Assembly (NCBI GenBank): GCA_903845155.1
Contig: CAIMWN010000215.1
Coordinates: 1-48,996 of the forward strand
Source: Oligoflexia bacterium
GTDB lineage: Bacteria > Bdellovibrionota > UBA1018 > CAIMNF01
Direction: 5' to 3'
Length of the DNA: 48,996 bases
Each line of letters starts with the position of its first letter. Within the stretch, counting starts at the first letter, position 1. A program made the position numbers and the translations under genes. The notes beneath the pieces are model-generated. The model was not told the origin of the DNA. It searched no databases and saw only the letters and a list, made by a program, of their open reading frames with translations. Below are positions 37,392-46,795 of the stretch, one piece after another.

Positions 37392-38108
37392 AATGGTTTC
37401 CCACCGAATGGGGGCTTTTCCAAAGCGCGCGAGAAGAGCATTCGTGCGCGAAAATACACGTGATCCAAAGAAACCCCGATAGGATGACAAGGGCGATGGA
37501 TGAGGCGATTCGATCACCTCATGAATGTTTAGGTCAATATGGGTTTTCATTTTTTGCGCATGACTTCCCCAAAGAACAAAAACGAGTGGTTCTTTTCGCG
37601 CTCCTAAGTGCGCCATGACTTGATTGGTGAATTCTTCCCAGCCTTGACCTCGATGGGAAAGTGGTTTTGCAGCTTCCACAGTCAAAACAGTATTTAAGAG
37701 CAACACGCCTTGGCTCGCCCAAGCCGTTAAATCAGAATATTCCTTGGGAACGCTGATCCCAAGATCACTTTCTAATTCCTTAAAAATATTTCGAAGGCTC
37801 GGAGGTTTTGGAAACACGTCATTAGGAACTGCAAAACTAAAGCCGATCGCTTGATCGCTGCCATGGTAGGGGTCTTGGCCCAGTATTACCACTTTAACAT
37901 CGGGTAAATCGAGTTCACGTAAGGCTCTAAAAATATTCTCACGAGCCGGATAAATCTCTTTATTGGATTGATATTCATCATCTAAAAATTGATTGAGGCG
38001 TTCAAAAAAGGGTTCGCGAAAGAGTGGAGCAAGTTTTTTTTTCCAGTTTGGCGGTAAGCGCTTTACCAAGTCGATGAGGGAGGGCGATTTTTTCATTGGC
38101 TCCTTCAT
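37377..38108 (-). CDS. ung: Uracil-DNA glycosylase
   Basis: VVILGQDPYHGSDQAIGFSFAVP...GVLLLNTVLTVEAAKPLSHRGQGWEEFT...ESPHPSPLSSYRGFFGSRVFSRTN. Start at MKEPMKKSPS (38108) or 38096. Confidence 0.93.
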   Translation of the reverse strand: MKEPMKKSPSLIDLVKRLPPNWKKKLAPLFREPFFERLNQFLDDEYQSNKEIYPARENIFRALRELDLPDVKVVILGQDPYHGSDQAIGFSFAVPNDVFPKPPSLRNIFKELESDLGISVPKEYSDLTAWASQGVLLLNTVLTVEAAKPLSHRGQGWEEFTNQVMAHLGARKEPLVFVLWGSHAQKMKTHIDLNIHEVIESPHPSPLSSYRGFFGSRVFSRTNALLARFGKAPIRWETISLVR

Positions 38109-38240
38109 ATTATTTACGGGCACGCTTGTGAAGCAAATTTTTTTGATGGAGAGATAAGTATACGTAAGGAATATATTTTTTAAATTACGAGTCTCGTTCC
38201 AAAACTTAAGATCTAGTCTATTTTTGTCGATAAGAGGGGG

Positions 38241-39647
38241 ATGCGGTGCCTCGCCTTTATTCACGATGTAGTTTTGTTCTTTGCACTATTTGGCGGGTTG
38301 TATTCTGCTCATTCGTTCGCTCAAGATCAGAAAGGTGTTGAGCTCAACGCGGAGGAGAAAGAAGCCCTGGCATTTGTGGGCACTTTTCCAAAAATATCGA
38401 TTGGTTTTTCTGTTGCGCCCGGTTTCGGCCATGCTGCCACTGGTGTGCAAGTAATGAAGCGATTACGAGAGCTAGGTTACGAAGGAGAATTTGAAATTTA
38501 TGTGGATCAAGCCTCTCGAGTGGCACTTGCAAAATTGCTTCCTGAGTACCAGGTCAGCGGTGCAGTGGAGCAAACTCTTTCGAATCTCCATGCGACTACC
38601 CACGAACTTAAACGTAAAAAAATATATGAAGGTTCGCAAGTTCTGACGCGAAAAAAGGCGATTCAGACCTTGGGAATCATGGGCGCTGATGATGAGTTCA
38701 CTTCGCCACAAGCATTAAACGTAGACGCCTTGCTCGTGATGCAGCCTCCGGGTTGGGAAGAAAAACCATCTCTTCGCATTCAACATTCTTCGAGCTATGT
38801 CGTGATTCCTTTACCCGAGGGGCATCTTAAGCCCTTGCGGACTTCAGAAGTGTCTCCTGCAACGCTTCTGAGAGTCCCTGGTTTAAAAACGGTGATCGAT
38901 CATCTCGAGTTGCATGAGGTCTTAACTGCATATGGGCTAGGACTGAGAAAGGGTGAGGAGAAACTAAATCAAATCGTAAATGCGTCGAAGATATTTCAGC
39001 ATAAAAACCCTGAACTCAGTACCAAGCGAGGTACGGTTGTTTTGATGATTTCAAATTTGAATGAAAGCGAATGGGCTCGATTCCATGAATTGAGTCCGAG
39101 CACTAAAGTCCTTGCGCTCAATCATGAGCATCTTGAAACCGAATTGATCGATTTAAAGTTTGGAGAGGTTCTCGTGATAAAAGTGGGTTCTCAGCCCCAG
39201 GACATTTGGGATGCGCTCATGTTACAAAGTACTTTGCCCCCAACCGTATCTGGCAATTCGGGCGTAAATTTTTTATCGGCTCGCGGGATACCCTTTGTCC
39301 ATACCACGGGACCGGTGCACAGCGACTTTCAAGGCTTGTTGGCCCCATTATTTTCGCAAACCGCGCATTGGTTGGAGACGGGCGATGAAGCTTCGCTAGC
39401 TCATTTTTTCGCTGACGCAAGAACCCCAGACTCGGCAGTCGCAAAGATATTTGCACGGCAGGAGTCTCTACTGGAGGGACGGGGGGATAAGTTAATGAGC
39501 GTCTTACAAGAATCAATGGGATGGATTTGCAATGAAGTGGTCCAAGATCAGGCTCCTACAGAAAATGGGGATAAAAAGCCTTTACAATTTTATTTCGGGT
39601 TGAAAAAGATCCTGAAGCAACTCGTCCCTACTGTTTTGGGCTTATAA
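38241..39647 (+). CDS. Exported protein with GT-B-like sequence features, function unknown
   Basis: Signal peptide-like MRCLAFIHDVVLFFALFGGLYSAHSFAQ; ISIGFSVAPGFGHAATGVQVMKRLRELGYEGEFEIYVD resembles GT-B N-domain openings; VSGNSGVNFLSARGIPFVHTTGP resembles a donor-site region. Confidence 0.5.
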   Translation: MRCLAFIHDVVLFFALFGGLYSAHSFAQDQKGVELNAEEKEALAFVGTFPKISIGFSVAPGFGHAATGVQVMKRLRELGYEGEFEIYVDQASRVALAKLLPEYQVSGAVEQTLSNLHATTHELKRKKIYEGSQVLTRKKAIQTLGIMGADDEFTSPQALNVDALLVMQPPGWEEKPSLRIQHSSSYVVIPLPEGHLKPLRTSEVSPATLLRVPGLKTVIDHLELHEVLTAYGLGLRKGEEKLNQIVNASKIFQHKNPELSTKRGTVVLMISNLNESEWARFHELSPSTKVLALNHEHLETELIDLKFGEVLVIKVGSQPQDIWDALMLQSTLPPTVSGNSGVNFLSARGIPFVHTTGPVHSDFQGLLAPLFSQTAHWLETGDEASLAHFFADARTPDSAVAKIFARQESLLEGRGDKLMSVLQESMGWICNEVVQDQAPTENGDKKPLQFYFGLKKILKQLVPTVLGL

Positions 39648-39651
39648 AAGC

Positions 39652-39688
39652 AAAAAGCCACCCGAAGGAATGCTTCGAGCGGCTTTTA
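39652..39688. terminator. Bidirectional hairpin terminator between convergent genes
   Basis: aaaaagccacccgaag-gaat-gcttcgagcggctttt, with A/T tracts on both sides. Confidence 0.7.
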
Positions 39689-39708
39689 AATTGAACTGAG
39701 CTAAGACC

Positions 39709-40848
39709 TTAATCCGCTTTTACAGAATCAGTAGTATTGGAGACGCCTTCGTTATTATAGAAACGTGATCCTGTTCTAATGAGTTTGTACCAAACCTTAT
39801 ATTTTGAACCTTTTTTCAAAAGGTTTTCAGATACGTGAATATCAGCACTTACTTTGCGAATGGTTTCTGTGGTCCAAGGAATCATGGCTTTATGACAACC
39901 GCCAAACCAATCAGTTTGGCACACACGGTAAACGAGTTGGAGTTCGCTTCCGGCGTCATTATCTTTTGGCAAGTAATTAGGATTTACTGACAATGCGATA
40001 TTGAAGCCATGCTCTGATTTAAACAGAGTAGCGGTGCCTGCTTCACTGGGAAGTGTAATACGATTTCTGCCAATGGCGTTGAACGTCACCAAAGACTGCG
40101 CACTTGAAATTATTGCTACAGATGCATCATAGGTATTATAGGCAGATGGTTTTTCAATTTGAATCGCCTGAGGGAGCATCCCTACGGTAATTTTGTAAGA
40201 TTCAGTTTCAAAATCTTGGAGGCTGGTATTATTTACTGCTACGCGAACTTGACGATCTAGGTGGTACGCGAATTCTTCCACTTCTTTTTCGGTCCAAACG
40301 TTACAGGCATATTGCACTTGTTGACACGAACTGCCTTCGTAGTATCCGAGATTTTTTGAATTCTCTACTCCGTACACATTGATGACAAGGTCAGCGAAGT
40401 GACCCTTGTAACCGCGAGCAAGTAAGGTACTTTCCGCACTGCTAATTTCTCTGCTGAATGCGTCCCAGGTGCGTGGTTTGGAGTTGAAATACAATCCAGT
40501 TTCAAGAATTTTTTCCGCAGTCTTGAGTCCAATGCCTTTGATTGCATCGGCGAGACGTTGTGCACGTTCATGATGGGGAGAGGTGAAGTAGCCCTTCCAG
40601 TCACCTTGAGTTCCGTTTCCGGGAATATCTCGGCAAACCACTTTTGTGCAGGTCCTTGGCTCAAGAACAGGTACTGTATAAACGGTATAAATTGGTACTT
40701 TAACATTATAAAGGGAAGGCGCAGTAGTCGACGAGAGGTGAGTGATGACTCCATCAATCGTGACTGGTTTAGCTCTGTATTCTTGAGCGAGTGCGGGTTG
40801 GGCGGCCATCAATAGGGTAAGTGCTAACAGCGACAATATGTTTTTCAT
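39709..40848 (-). CDS. Exported protein with helix-hairpin-helix-like motif
   Basis: Signal peptide MKNILSLLALTLLMAAQPALAQ; AQRLADAIKGIGLKTAEKILETGLYFNSKPRTWDAFSREI. Confidence 0.5.
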   Translation of the reverse strand: MKNILSLLALTLLMAAQPALAQEYRAKPVTIDGVITHLSSTTAPSLYNVKVPIYTVYTVPVLEPRTCTKVVCRDIPGNGTQGDWKGYFTSPHHERAQRLADAIKGIGLKTAEKILETGLYFNSKPRTWDAFSREISSAESTLLARGYKGHFADLVINVYGVENSKNLGYYEGSSCQQVQYACNVWTEKEVEEFAYHLDRQVRVAVNNTSLQDFETESYKITVGMLPQAIQIEKPSAYNTYDASVAIISSAQSLVTFNAIGRNRITLPSEAGTATLFKSEHGFNIALSVNPNYLPKDNDAGSELQLVYRVCQTDWFGGCHKAMIPWTTETIRKVSADIHVSENLLKKGSKYKVWYKLIRTGSRFYNNEGVSNTTDSVKAD

Positions 40849-41037
40849 TCTTCAGTTCCTTTGGGTTGATCTAAGATTATTTAAATCGGTAACAAAGGCA
40901 TTTTCGCAAGTCAATATTCTTTGCCAATAAAGAATTTTAACAAGCGAAAACGGCACTCTTTAGCAATAATTAGTGATAAAGAGTGCCGCTGATTGAGTTA
41001 AAATTGATCGAGGGAGCATTTCACCCTCTTATTCAAA

Positions 41038-42354
41038 CTAGTCGATTGAATTGTCGTTTTGATCGTCGAAAATCGCTTTTAGGTCAACTTTGAATTTTGG
41101 ATTTCGTGATTTTTCAAATTCAAGTCGACTGATAGGAAAGGTGCCCCTTTTTGCGTTATCGGGGACTACAAAAGTTTCGCATTCCTCAGGAATGATCAAA
41201 TGAGTTTGCTTGTATTGATCATCAAGTGAAAAGTTAACAACATTGGTGATGTGTCGATCCACCACACAGGTCCTAAACCATGATGTTGATTTCTTTTTAT
41301 TATCATCGATCGTTTTGAAATCAAGGAGGGCGGTCTTAGGGCTCAGTGTTCCTGCATCTTTGATCGCAAAGAGGAGCTGTGCCGGGTTTTTGAGGTTCTC
41401 ATAATTCTCATTAACTTGTCTCGCTACCAAAGAAACCAGTTCTTCGCCCAGATTGTAAATGCCATCTGCGATGAGCCAGCCGGTGTGAAAAGGATAGTAA
41501 GTGCTTTGATAGGGAACCTTACATTTCCAATCCGCAGGGCCTTCTTTCGCCTTGTAAACTTCATGGGTTTTATAAAAGCTGGGGACCGTTTTATCGAAAA
41601 TGTCTCTCAAGATTTCGGCTTTCGCGGGAATCGCGTATTCAAAGTGACCGCAATGTTTCACAAAAGATAAAACAGCTTGGTCTTTGATTGAATGTTCTTG
41701 ATGAGAATGAATGAGATTTTCAAATAGTTTGGAGTCGGTGCCGAATTCACTAGGGTCAATTGGGTCTTCGGTATCGTCCTGTTCCGAGGATGCAATAGTA
41801 GGCGCAGTGACGGTAGCTGCGACGGGTGACGTGGTAATCGGTTTTTTAATTTTTTTCACCAATTGGTCGTAGGTCTTTTTCAACCATCGCGGTTTTACGC
41901 GTCTTTCACAATCTGTGAGAGTGGAAGGCCAACCCAATTCATCCTGCCGCTGTTTAGGGAGCGAATGAACATATTGGCACCATTCAGAGATATTGATTTG
42001 TGCCATTCCGCAGGAATAGTTTCCGAGATCATAAATAATTCCGTAATCGATCAAGCCAGATTCCTGTGCTAGCGCTCCATACAAAATATTAGGGGGCATG
42101 TCGTAAGTCTTGGCGGCTTCGTAAATCTTATCAATAATAGCAGTGCGGTTAGGAACTTTATCTTCTGAATCACTATCTTCGAAACATTGGATGGGCGGGT
42201 TTTCCCATACTAGGTGTTCGGGGCTCGTGACCCATTCGTGTGCCAGAGGAACAGGGGAAGGGCTGATGAGGGGGCTTTGAGCAAACGCCGAGGTACCGTG
42301 AAGGATCACCCAGGAGGCAAGGGATAAGAAAGTTTTAGTTCTCATAGCAATCAT
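41038..42354 (-). CDS. Exported lytic transglycosylase-like protein
   Basis: AAKTYDMPPNILYGALAQESGLIDYGIIYDLGNYSCGMAQINISEWCQY resembles the SLT catalytic region. Start MIAMRTKTF (42354) or MRTKTF (42345). Confidence 0.6.
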   Translation of the reverse strand: MIAMRTKTFLSLASWVILHGTSAFAQSPLISPSPVPLAHEWVTSPEHLVWENPPIQCFEDSDSEDKVPNRTAIIDKIYEAAKTYDMPPNILYGALAQESGLIDYGIIYDLGNYSCGMAQINISEWCQYVHSLPKQRQDELGWPSTLTDCERRVKPRWLKKTYDQLVKKIKKPITTSPVAATVTAPTIASSEQDDTEDPIDPSEFGTDSKLFENLIHSHQEHSIKDQAVLSFVKHCGHFEYAIPAKAEILRDIFDKTVPSFYKTHEVYKAKEGPADWKCKVPYQSTYYPFHTGWLIADGIYNLGEELVSLVARQVNENYENLKNPAQLLFAIKDAGTLSPKTALLDFKTIDDNKKKSTSWFRTCVVDRHITNVVNFSLDDQYKQTHLIIPEECETFVVPDNAKRGTFPISRLEFEKSRNPKFKVDLKAIFDDQNDNSID

Positions 42355-42691
42355 ACTCGTTTTCTCAGTCAGGGACTGTTCCATACGCAAACATCAATCC
42401 TGGATGGACGGTTAGCAATTTGCGAGTAAACTATCTTAGTTTAATAATTAAATCAATACAATTTATACACTGATGTTGTGTACTTGAATTTTGTGCGCTT
42501 GGTCTTGGTAAGTGTATGTAATAATGATGGATCTGGCCGGAAAGAATAGGGAGCCTGAAAATTCCATCTTCATCATCAATCCTCAATTTGTGCATCCTGG
42601 TGTGCAGATCTGAGCGTGGAGGCCGCCGTAGGGTTGAGCAACAAGGGATTACTAGACAAGGAGTGGGCTCTCTCATACAATCAGCTTAATC

Positions 42692-43444
42692 ATGTTATTT
42701 GGAAATGAATCCATCTCGCATTACACCAGAAGTAATATTACCGTATGGATGTCCCTGGCGTTTCAAGCCGGCATCTTGAATATCGGTGGGTTCATGGCAT
42801 GTCATCGCTTCGTTTCACACGTTACTGGCTTTTCTACCTATTTCGGTTTTCAGGTAAGTCAGCCGGGAAGTCAGCATCCCGTGGGGATGCTGGTAGTGCC
42901 GTTGTTTTTTCTCTTCGGTAGCATGCTGAGTGGAATGCTCGTAGACTTGCGACTCAAACAGCATAAGAAACCAAAATATTATATTACCTTTGGAATTATT
43001 TTTGCTCTTCTCTTTATTGTTTTTGCGGGTGGCACTTTGGGTTATTTCGGTACTTTTGGAGAATCATTAGAGCAAGTGAGAGATTATATTCTGCTGATTT
43101 TGCTTTGTTTTACTTGCGGCATTCAAAATGGAACGATTACTACGGTTTCGAGATCGGTGGTGAGAACGACCCATCTTACGGGGATTACGACTGACCTAGG
43201 AATTGGAATTATTCGTGTTTTGAATCGCGATAAATTCGACCACGATGTGAGCGACGATGCGCGCGCAAATCTCATGCGGGTCGGGATTATTTCGTCATTT
43301 ACTTTAGGTTCAGTGGTGGGAGGGTTTACCTTTCACCGCTTGGGTTATGGTGGATTTATCATTCCGCTCATCACTTCAGGGCTCCTTTTTTCGCTTATGT
43401 TTTATTTTCAAGTGCTCAAGCATCAGCAACGTAAGAATCAATAA
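42692..43444 (+). CDS. DUF1275/YoaK-family membrane protein
   Basis: LAFQAGILNIGGFMACHRFVSHVTGFSTYFG...CFTCGIQNGTITTVSRSVVRTTHLTGITTDLGIGI; several TM segments. Confidence 0.85.
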   Translation: MLFGNESISHYTRSNITVWMSLAFQAGILNIGGFMACHRFVSHVTGFSTYFGFQVSQPGSQHPVGMLVVPLFFLFGSMLSGMLVDLRLKQHKKPKYYITFGIIFALLFIVFAGGTLGYFGTFGESLEQVRDYILLILLCFTCGIQNGTITTVSRSVVRTTHLTGITTDLGIGIIRVLNRDKFDHDVSDDARANLMRVGIISSFTLGSVVGGFTFHRLGYGGFIIPLITSGLLFSLMFYFQVLKHQQRKNQ

Positions 43445-43572
43445 ATCGAAGATCTGTTTAAAGCTGCGCAACCAATGACTTCAACATTTCTAGACGTCAT
43501 AAAGTAGTAGTGCGCTCGCGCAGGGCTGTCGCGTTCAACTGATTTCATTGAATGGAGACCTGTGTTAAGCCG

Positions 43573-43604
43573 GACTGCAAGTGAACACGACTGCAAGTGA
43601 GTAC
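43573..43604. repeat. 16-bp tandem duplication
   Basis: gactgcaagtgaacac directly followed by gactgcaagtgagtac (14/16 identical). Confidence 0.85.
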
Positions 43605-43678
43605 GATGGTGATTTTATATAGAGCACATCCATCTTCATGATTGAATGTTTCGCTTAATAATTATATAAGTACTGTGT

Positions 43679-44779
43679 ATGAAAAAGTCTCAACTTAGTT
43701 TTGGCCTCCTTCTCTTATTAAGCGTCGTTGTTTCGGCTAGCAGTTTTGCCCAAAATCGCAAGACTGAAAACTTAGTCGTCATTACTCTCGATGGATTGCG
43801 CTGGCAGGAGGTGTTTCAAGGCCTGGACAAAGTGATTGTGAAGCAAGAGATGTTTACCAAAAATGCAAAAGGGTTGAGAGAGTCCTTCGCAGCGGATGCT
43901 ACGGAATCGAGTCGCCAAAAGATTTTTCCTTTTTTGTGGAGTACGGTAGCGAAAGAGGGGCAGATTTATGGGAATCGCCTCAAAGGTAGTTTAGTAAACG
44001 TTAAAAACAAATACCAATTTTCATATCCTGGATACAATGAACTTTTTACGGGTTTTCCAGATGTGCGTATCAATAGTAATGATAATATCAATAACCCCAA
44101 TGAAAATGTTTTTGAATTTATTCAAAAACAACCGGGTTATGAAAATGAAGTGGCTGTTTTTGCTACTTGGGAAACCATGCCTTATATTTTGAATCGTGAC
44201 CGAAGTGGTTTGAATATCAATGCTGATCGCGATTCATTTCCTGCGTTAAGCCCCGAACTAAAATTGCTCGACGATCTTCAAAAACTCGTGACTAGACCTG
44301 TTGAAGTGCGGCTTGATTCGCTCACTTATATGGGTGCAAGAGAGTATATGAAAGTGAAACATCCAAAAGTGATGTATATTTCCTTTGGAGAAACAGATGA
44401 GTTTGCCCATGAAAAGGAATACGATCAATATATTAAAACCGCACACTCTGCGGATTCAATGATTGCCGATCTTTGGACTACATTGCAAGCGATGGAGCAG
44501 TATCGAGACAAAACCACTTTTGTGATTACCTGCGATCATGGTCGGGGAGGGCTTGGACGCGATACTTGGGCAGAGCACGGAGATGAAATTCCGGAATCAG
44601 GGCAAATATGGATGGCGTTCCTGGGGCCCGATACCAAAGCTCTCGGTGAAGTTAAAAATAGTCCACAGCTCTATCAAGGGCAAATGGCCACAACGCTGGC
44701 TCGTTTTTTAGGGCTTGAGTTTAAAACAAATCATCCAACCATGACTCCGTTTCCGGGGGTTAGCGTTACTGCGCAGTAA
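43679..44779 (+). CDS. Exported alkaline phosphatase/type I phosphodiesterase superfamily protein
   Basis: Signal peptide; NLVVITLDGLRWQEVFQGLDK...YISFGETDEFAHE...TFVITCDHGRGGLGRDTWAEHG. Confidence 0.8.
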   Translation: MKKSQLSFGLLLLLSVVVSASSFAQNRKTENLVVITLDGLRWQEVFQGLDKVIVKQEMFTKNAKGLRESFAADATESSRQKIFPFLWSTVAKEGQIYGNRLKGSLVNVKNKYQFSYPGYNELFTGFPDVRINSNDNINNPNENVFEFIQKQPGYENEVAVFATWETMPYILNRDRSGLNINADRDSFPALSPELKLLDDLQKLVTRPVEVRLDSLTYMGAREYMKVKHPKVMYISFGETDEFAHEKEYDQYIKTAHSADSMIADLWTTLQAMEQYRDKTTFVITCDHGRGGLGRDTWAEHGDEIPESGQIWMAFLGPDTKALGEVKNSPQLYQGQMATTLARFLGLEFKTNHPTMTPFPGVSVTAQ

Positions 44780-46097
44780 GGTTGCCCACTAGTTTTTTTC
44801 TCGTGTTCACTCTTTTAGCGATGAAGGAATGTTCTTCGCCTGGCGTGAAGTAAAATGCGGTAGCTTGATTCTTTTTAATCACATCGTGATTCCTGGGCCA
44901 AACTTGTCCGCTCCCATTAATCGTAATGCGCACTTTGTGGCTGGTGTCATTAATGAAGGTAATTCCTTTTGCTGCAGATATTTCACTATCCGGAAATTCA
45001 GTCGTGCATTTAGAAACCTGGTCGCAAGTTAGGTTTTCGTCTGTGAGGTGGATCACGAGGGCGTGTTCATCGGTGACGGAGTCTCGCGTTGGGTTAGGAA
45101 AAATAGTGCTAGCAGGTGCATCGCCTCCCACGACTATGCTCGAAACCACGCCATAATGATCACTCATCCAAAGATCATTCAGAGTATGGGTGAAGGCCAC
45201 TGTGGATGCGAGTGTATGTGTGTTTTGACCTAAGGTAAAAATATAATCAATCCGATCATTGCCCCCGAGCGTGGCTTGGGCAGGAAACAAGCCAGGGGCA
45301 ATAGTCATTGGATTATAGTATTGGCTCGTTGGAACCATGCAGTTTGTGCACGCCTCTTCCGTGCTCGACAAGTCAGGATGAGCATCGGCGTAAGTATCGC
45401 GATAACCATGGGCGATCAATGCAGTTGAAGCAGGCTCTGTCGGAGTAGTGTTGAAGTCGCCAGCCACAATCGCTTGAATGTGATTTACGTCTTCACCATT
45501 GTCTTCGGCTTGTTTTACAATGGCCGCATGAATTGCGTTCGGGTCATCGGCACCACCCTTTGAAATTAAATGAGTCGCGTAAACATAGACAGAAGAGCCA
45601 TCTTGAAGTGTAATTCGTCCGCCCACTGCATAGCTATTTGCACCCAAGGGAGCTACCCATCCTTGACCGTTTCCAATGGAGGCACCGCTGTGAGGAAGCT
45701 TAAAGCCCTGGGTTTGATCCAATTTCAGATTTTTCTTTACTAAAATTCCATCGCTGTCAGCGAGAACAAAGGGGATCCCCATTCCCACACGGTAGGTGTA
45801 ATCGTAATTCACTGCTAGGGCGAGGGCCTGAACGATGGAGAAAAATCCATGATAATTCCATCCTTCAGCAATCATCACTATATCGGGGTTGTTGTCATTG
45901 ATCCATTGAATGATGGCATCATAGCGACGGTCTCTGAATCGATAGTCACCATCTTCTAAGACCACTTCAGAATTAAAATTAAGCTCGAGAATTTTTAGTA
46001 CCTGACCTTGAGAGGCATAGGCATGTGCTGGAATAAGTTGGAGTCCAACGATTAAAAAGATGAGGGTACGACATGCTTTTTGAAAGAGTGAGTTCAT
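44766..46097 (-). CDS. Exported endonuclease/exonuclease/phosphatase-family protein with extra C-terminal domain
   Basis: Signal peptide; LKILELNFNSEV...IVMIAEGW...YVYATHLISKGG...IVAGDFNTTPTEPAS...NDRIDYIFTLG...MSDHYGVVSSI. Confidence 0.85.
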   Translation of the reverse strand: MNSLFQKACRTLIFLIVGLQLIPAHAYASQGQVLKILELNFNSEVVLEDGDYRFRDRRYDAIIQWINDNNPDIVMIAEGWNYHGFFSIVQALALAVNYDYTYRVGMGIPFVLADSDGILVKKNLKLDQTQGFKLPHSGASIGNGQGWVAPLGANSYAVGGRITLQDGSSVYVYATHLISKGGADDPNAIHAAIVKQAEDNGEDVNHIQAIVAGDFNTTPTEPASTALIAHGYRDTYADAHPDLSSTEEACTNCMVPTSQYYNPMTIAPGLFPAQATLGGNDRIDYIFTLGQNTHTLASTVAFTHTLNDLWMSDHYGVVSSIVVGGDAPASTIFPNPTRDSVTDEHALVIHLTDENLTCDQVSKCTTEFPDSEISAAKGITFINDTSHKVRITINGSGQVWPRNHDVIKKNQATAFYFTPGEEHSFIAKRVNTRKKLVGNLTAQ

Positions 46098-46286
46098 CCT
46101 GAATTCCTTTTCAATGACTTTATTTTTTTGTCTGTTATTTTGCAGAGAGCGTAGAATGAGAAACTTCCTCTCTATCTACCTTACCAATATTAGAACAGCA
46201 GAGCGGGGTAATTGCACTAAAAATTACACAAAAGGGACAGCATTTTGGCGCTAAAGCCAGACCGTGGAACAGTGGTATTTATTCCT

Positions 46287-46736
46287 TCACTTTTGCTTTA
46301 GGAACACGTTCACCGTATCTCCGGGATAGATCAGGTTTTTCGCTTTGACCGACTCATAGAACTTAGAGCCAGATTCAATGGTATATGTTTTACCCGCCTG
46401 GCCTAGGAATGAAAATTGGCCTTGGGGTGAGGTCCTGTTCTTCTCTGCTTCTGTTCCGTCAGCTTCTTTCAAAATTAACATAATACTTACGCATGAACCA
46501 GCAATCGGGTTAGAAGGGCTCGCGACTATAGTGCAGTATCCTTTAATCGCGCCCGGAGTTTTTGAAGTGCCTCCCTTGTTGAATTTCATGCCCATACCGT
46601 GTCCTCGTCTGGTGAGTGTGGGCGTTGCATTTACGCCCTCTGCCTCCTTGGCGCTGTCCGTGTCGGCCAAACTCAAAGCTGTGGGGAGCGTTAGAAAAAG
46701 CGATAAAATCAAAAGCGGATGGAAGAAGTTTAACAT
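46287..46736 (-). CDS. Small exported protein, Ig/carboxypeptidase-regulatory-like C-terminal fold
   Basis: Signal peptide MLNFFHPLLILSLFLTLPTALSLA; KGYCTIVASPSNPIAGSCVSIML...TSPQGQFSFLGQAGKTYTIESG. Confidence 0.55.
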   Translation of the reverse strand: MLNFFHPLLILSLFLTLPTALSLADTDSAKEAEGVNATPTLTRRGHGMGMKFNKGGTSKTPGAIKGYCTIVASPSNPIAGSCVSIMLILKEADGTEAEKNRTSPQGQFSFLGQAGKTYTIESGSKFYESVKAKNLIYPGDTVNVFLKQK

Positions 46737-46795
46737 GGATTGAGTTTAACATATGTTCTTGCTTCAGCTCATATAAAGTTCTAAATTTAAAGGAC

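Noticed and set aside
42580-42640. Minus-strand ORF with STLRRPPRSDLHT, reminiscent of translated Illumina adapter (tacggcgaccaccgagatctacac)
   Set aside because: The DNA (ctacggcggcctccacgctcagatctgcacacc) has several mismatches and an insertion relative to the adapter, so contamination is not supported; the ORF also lacks coding support.
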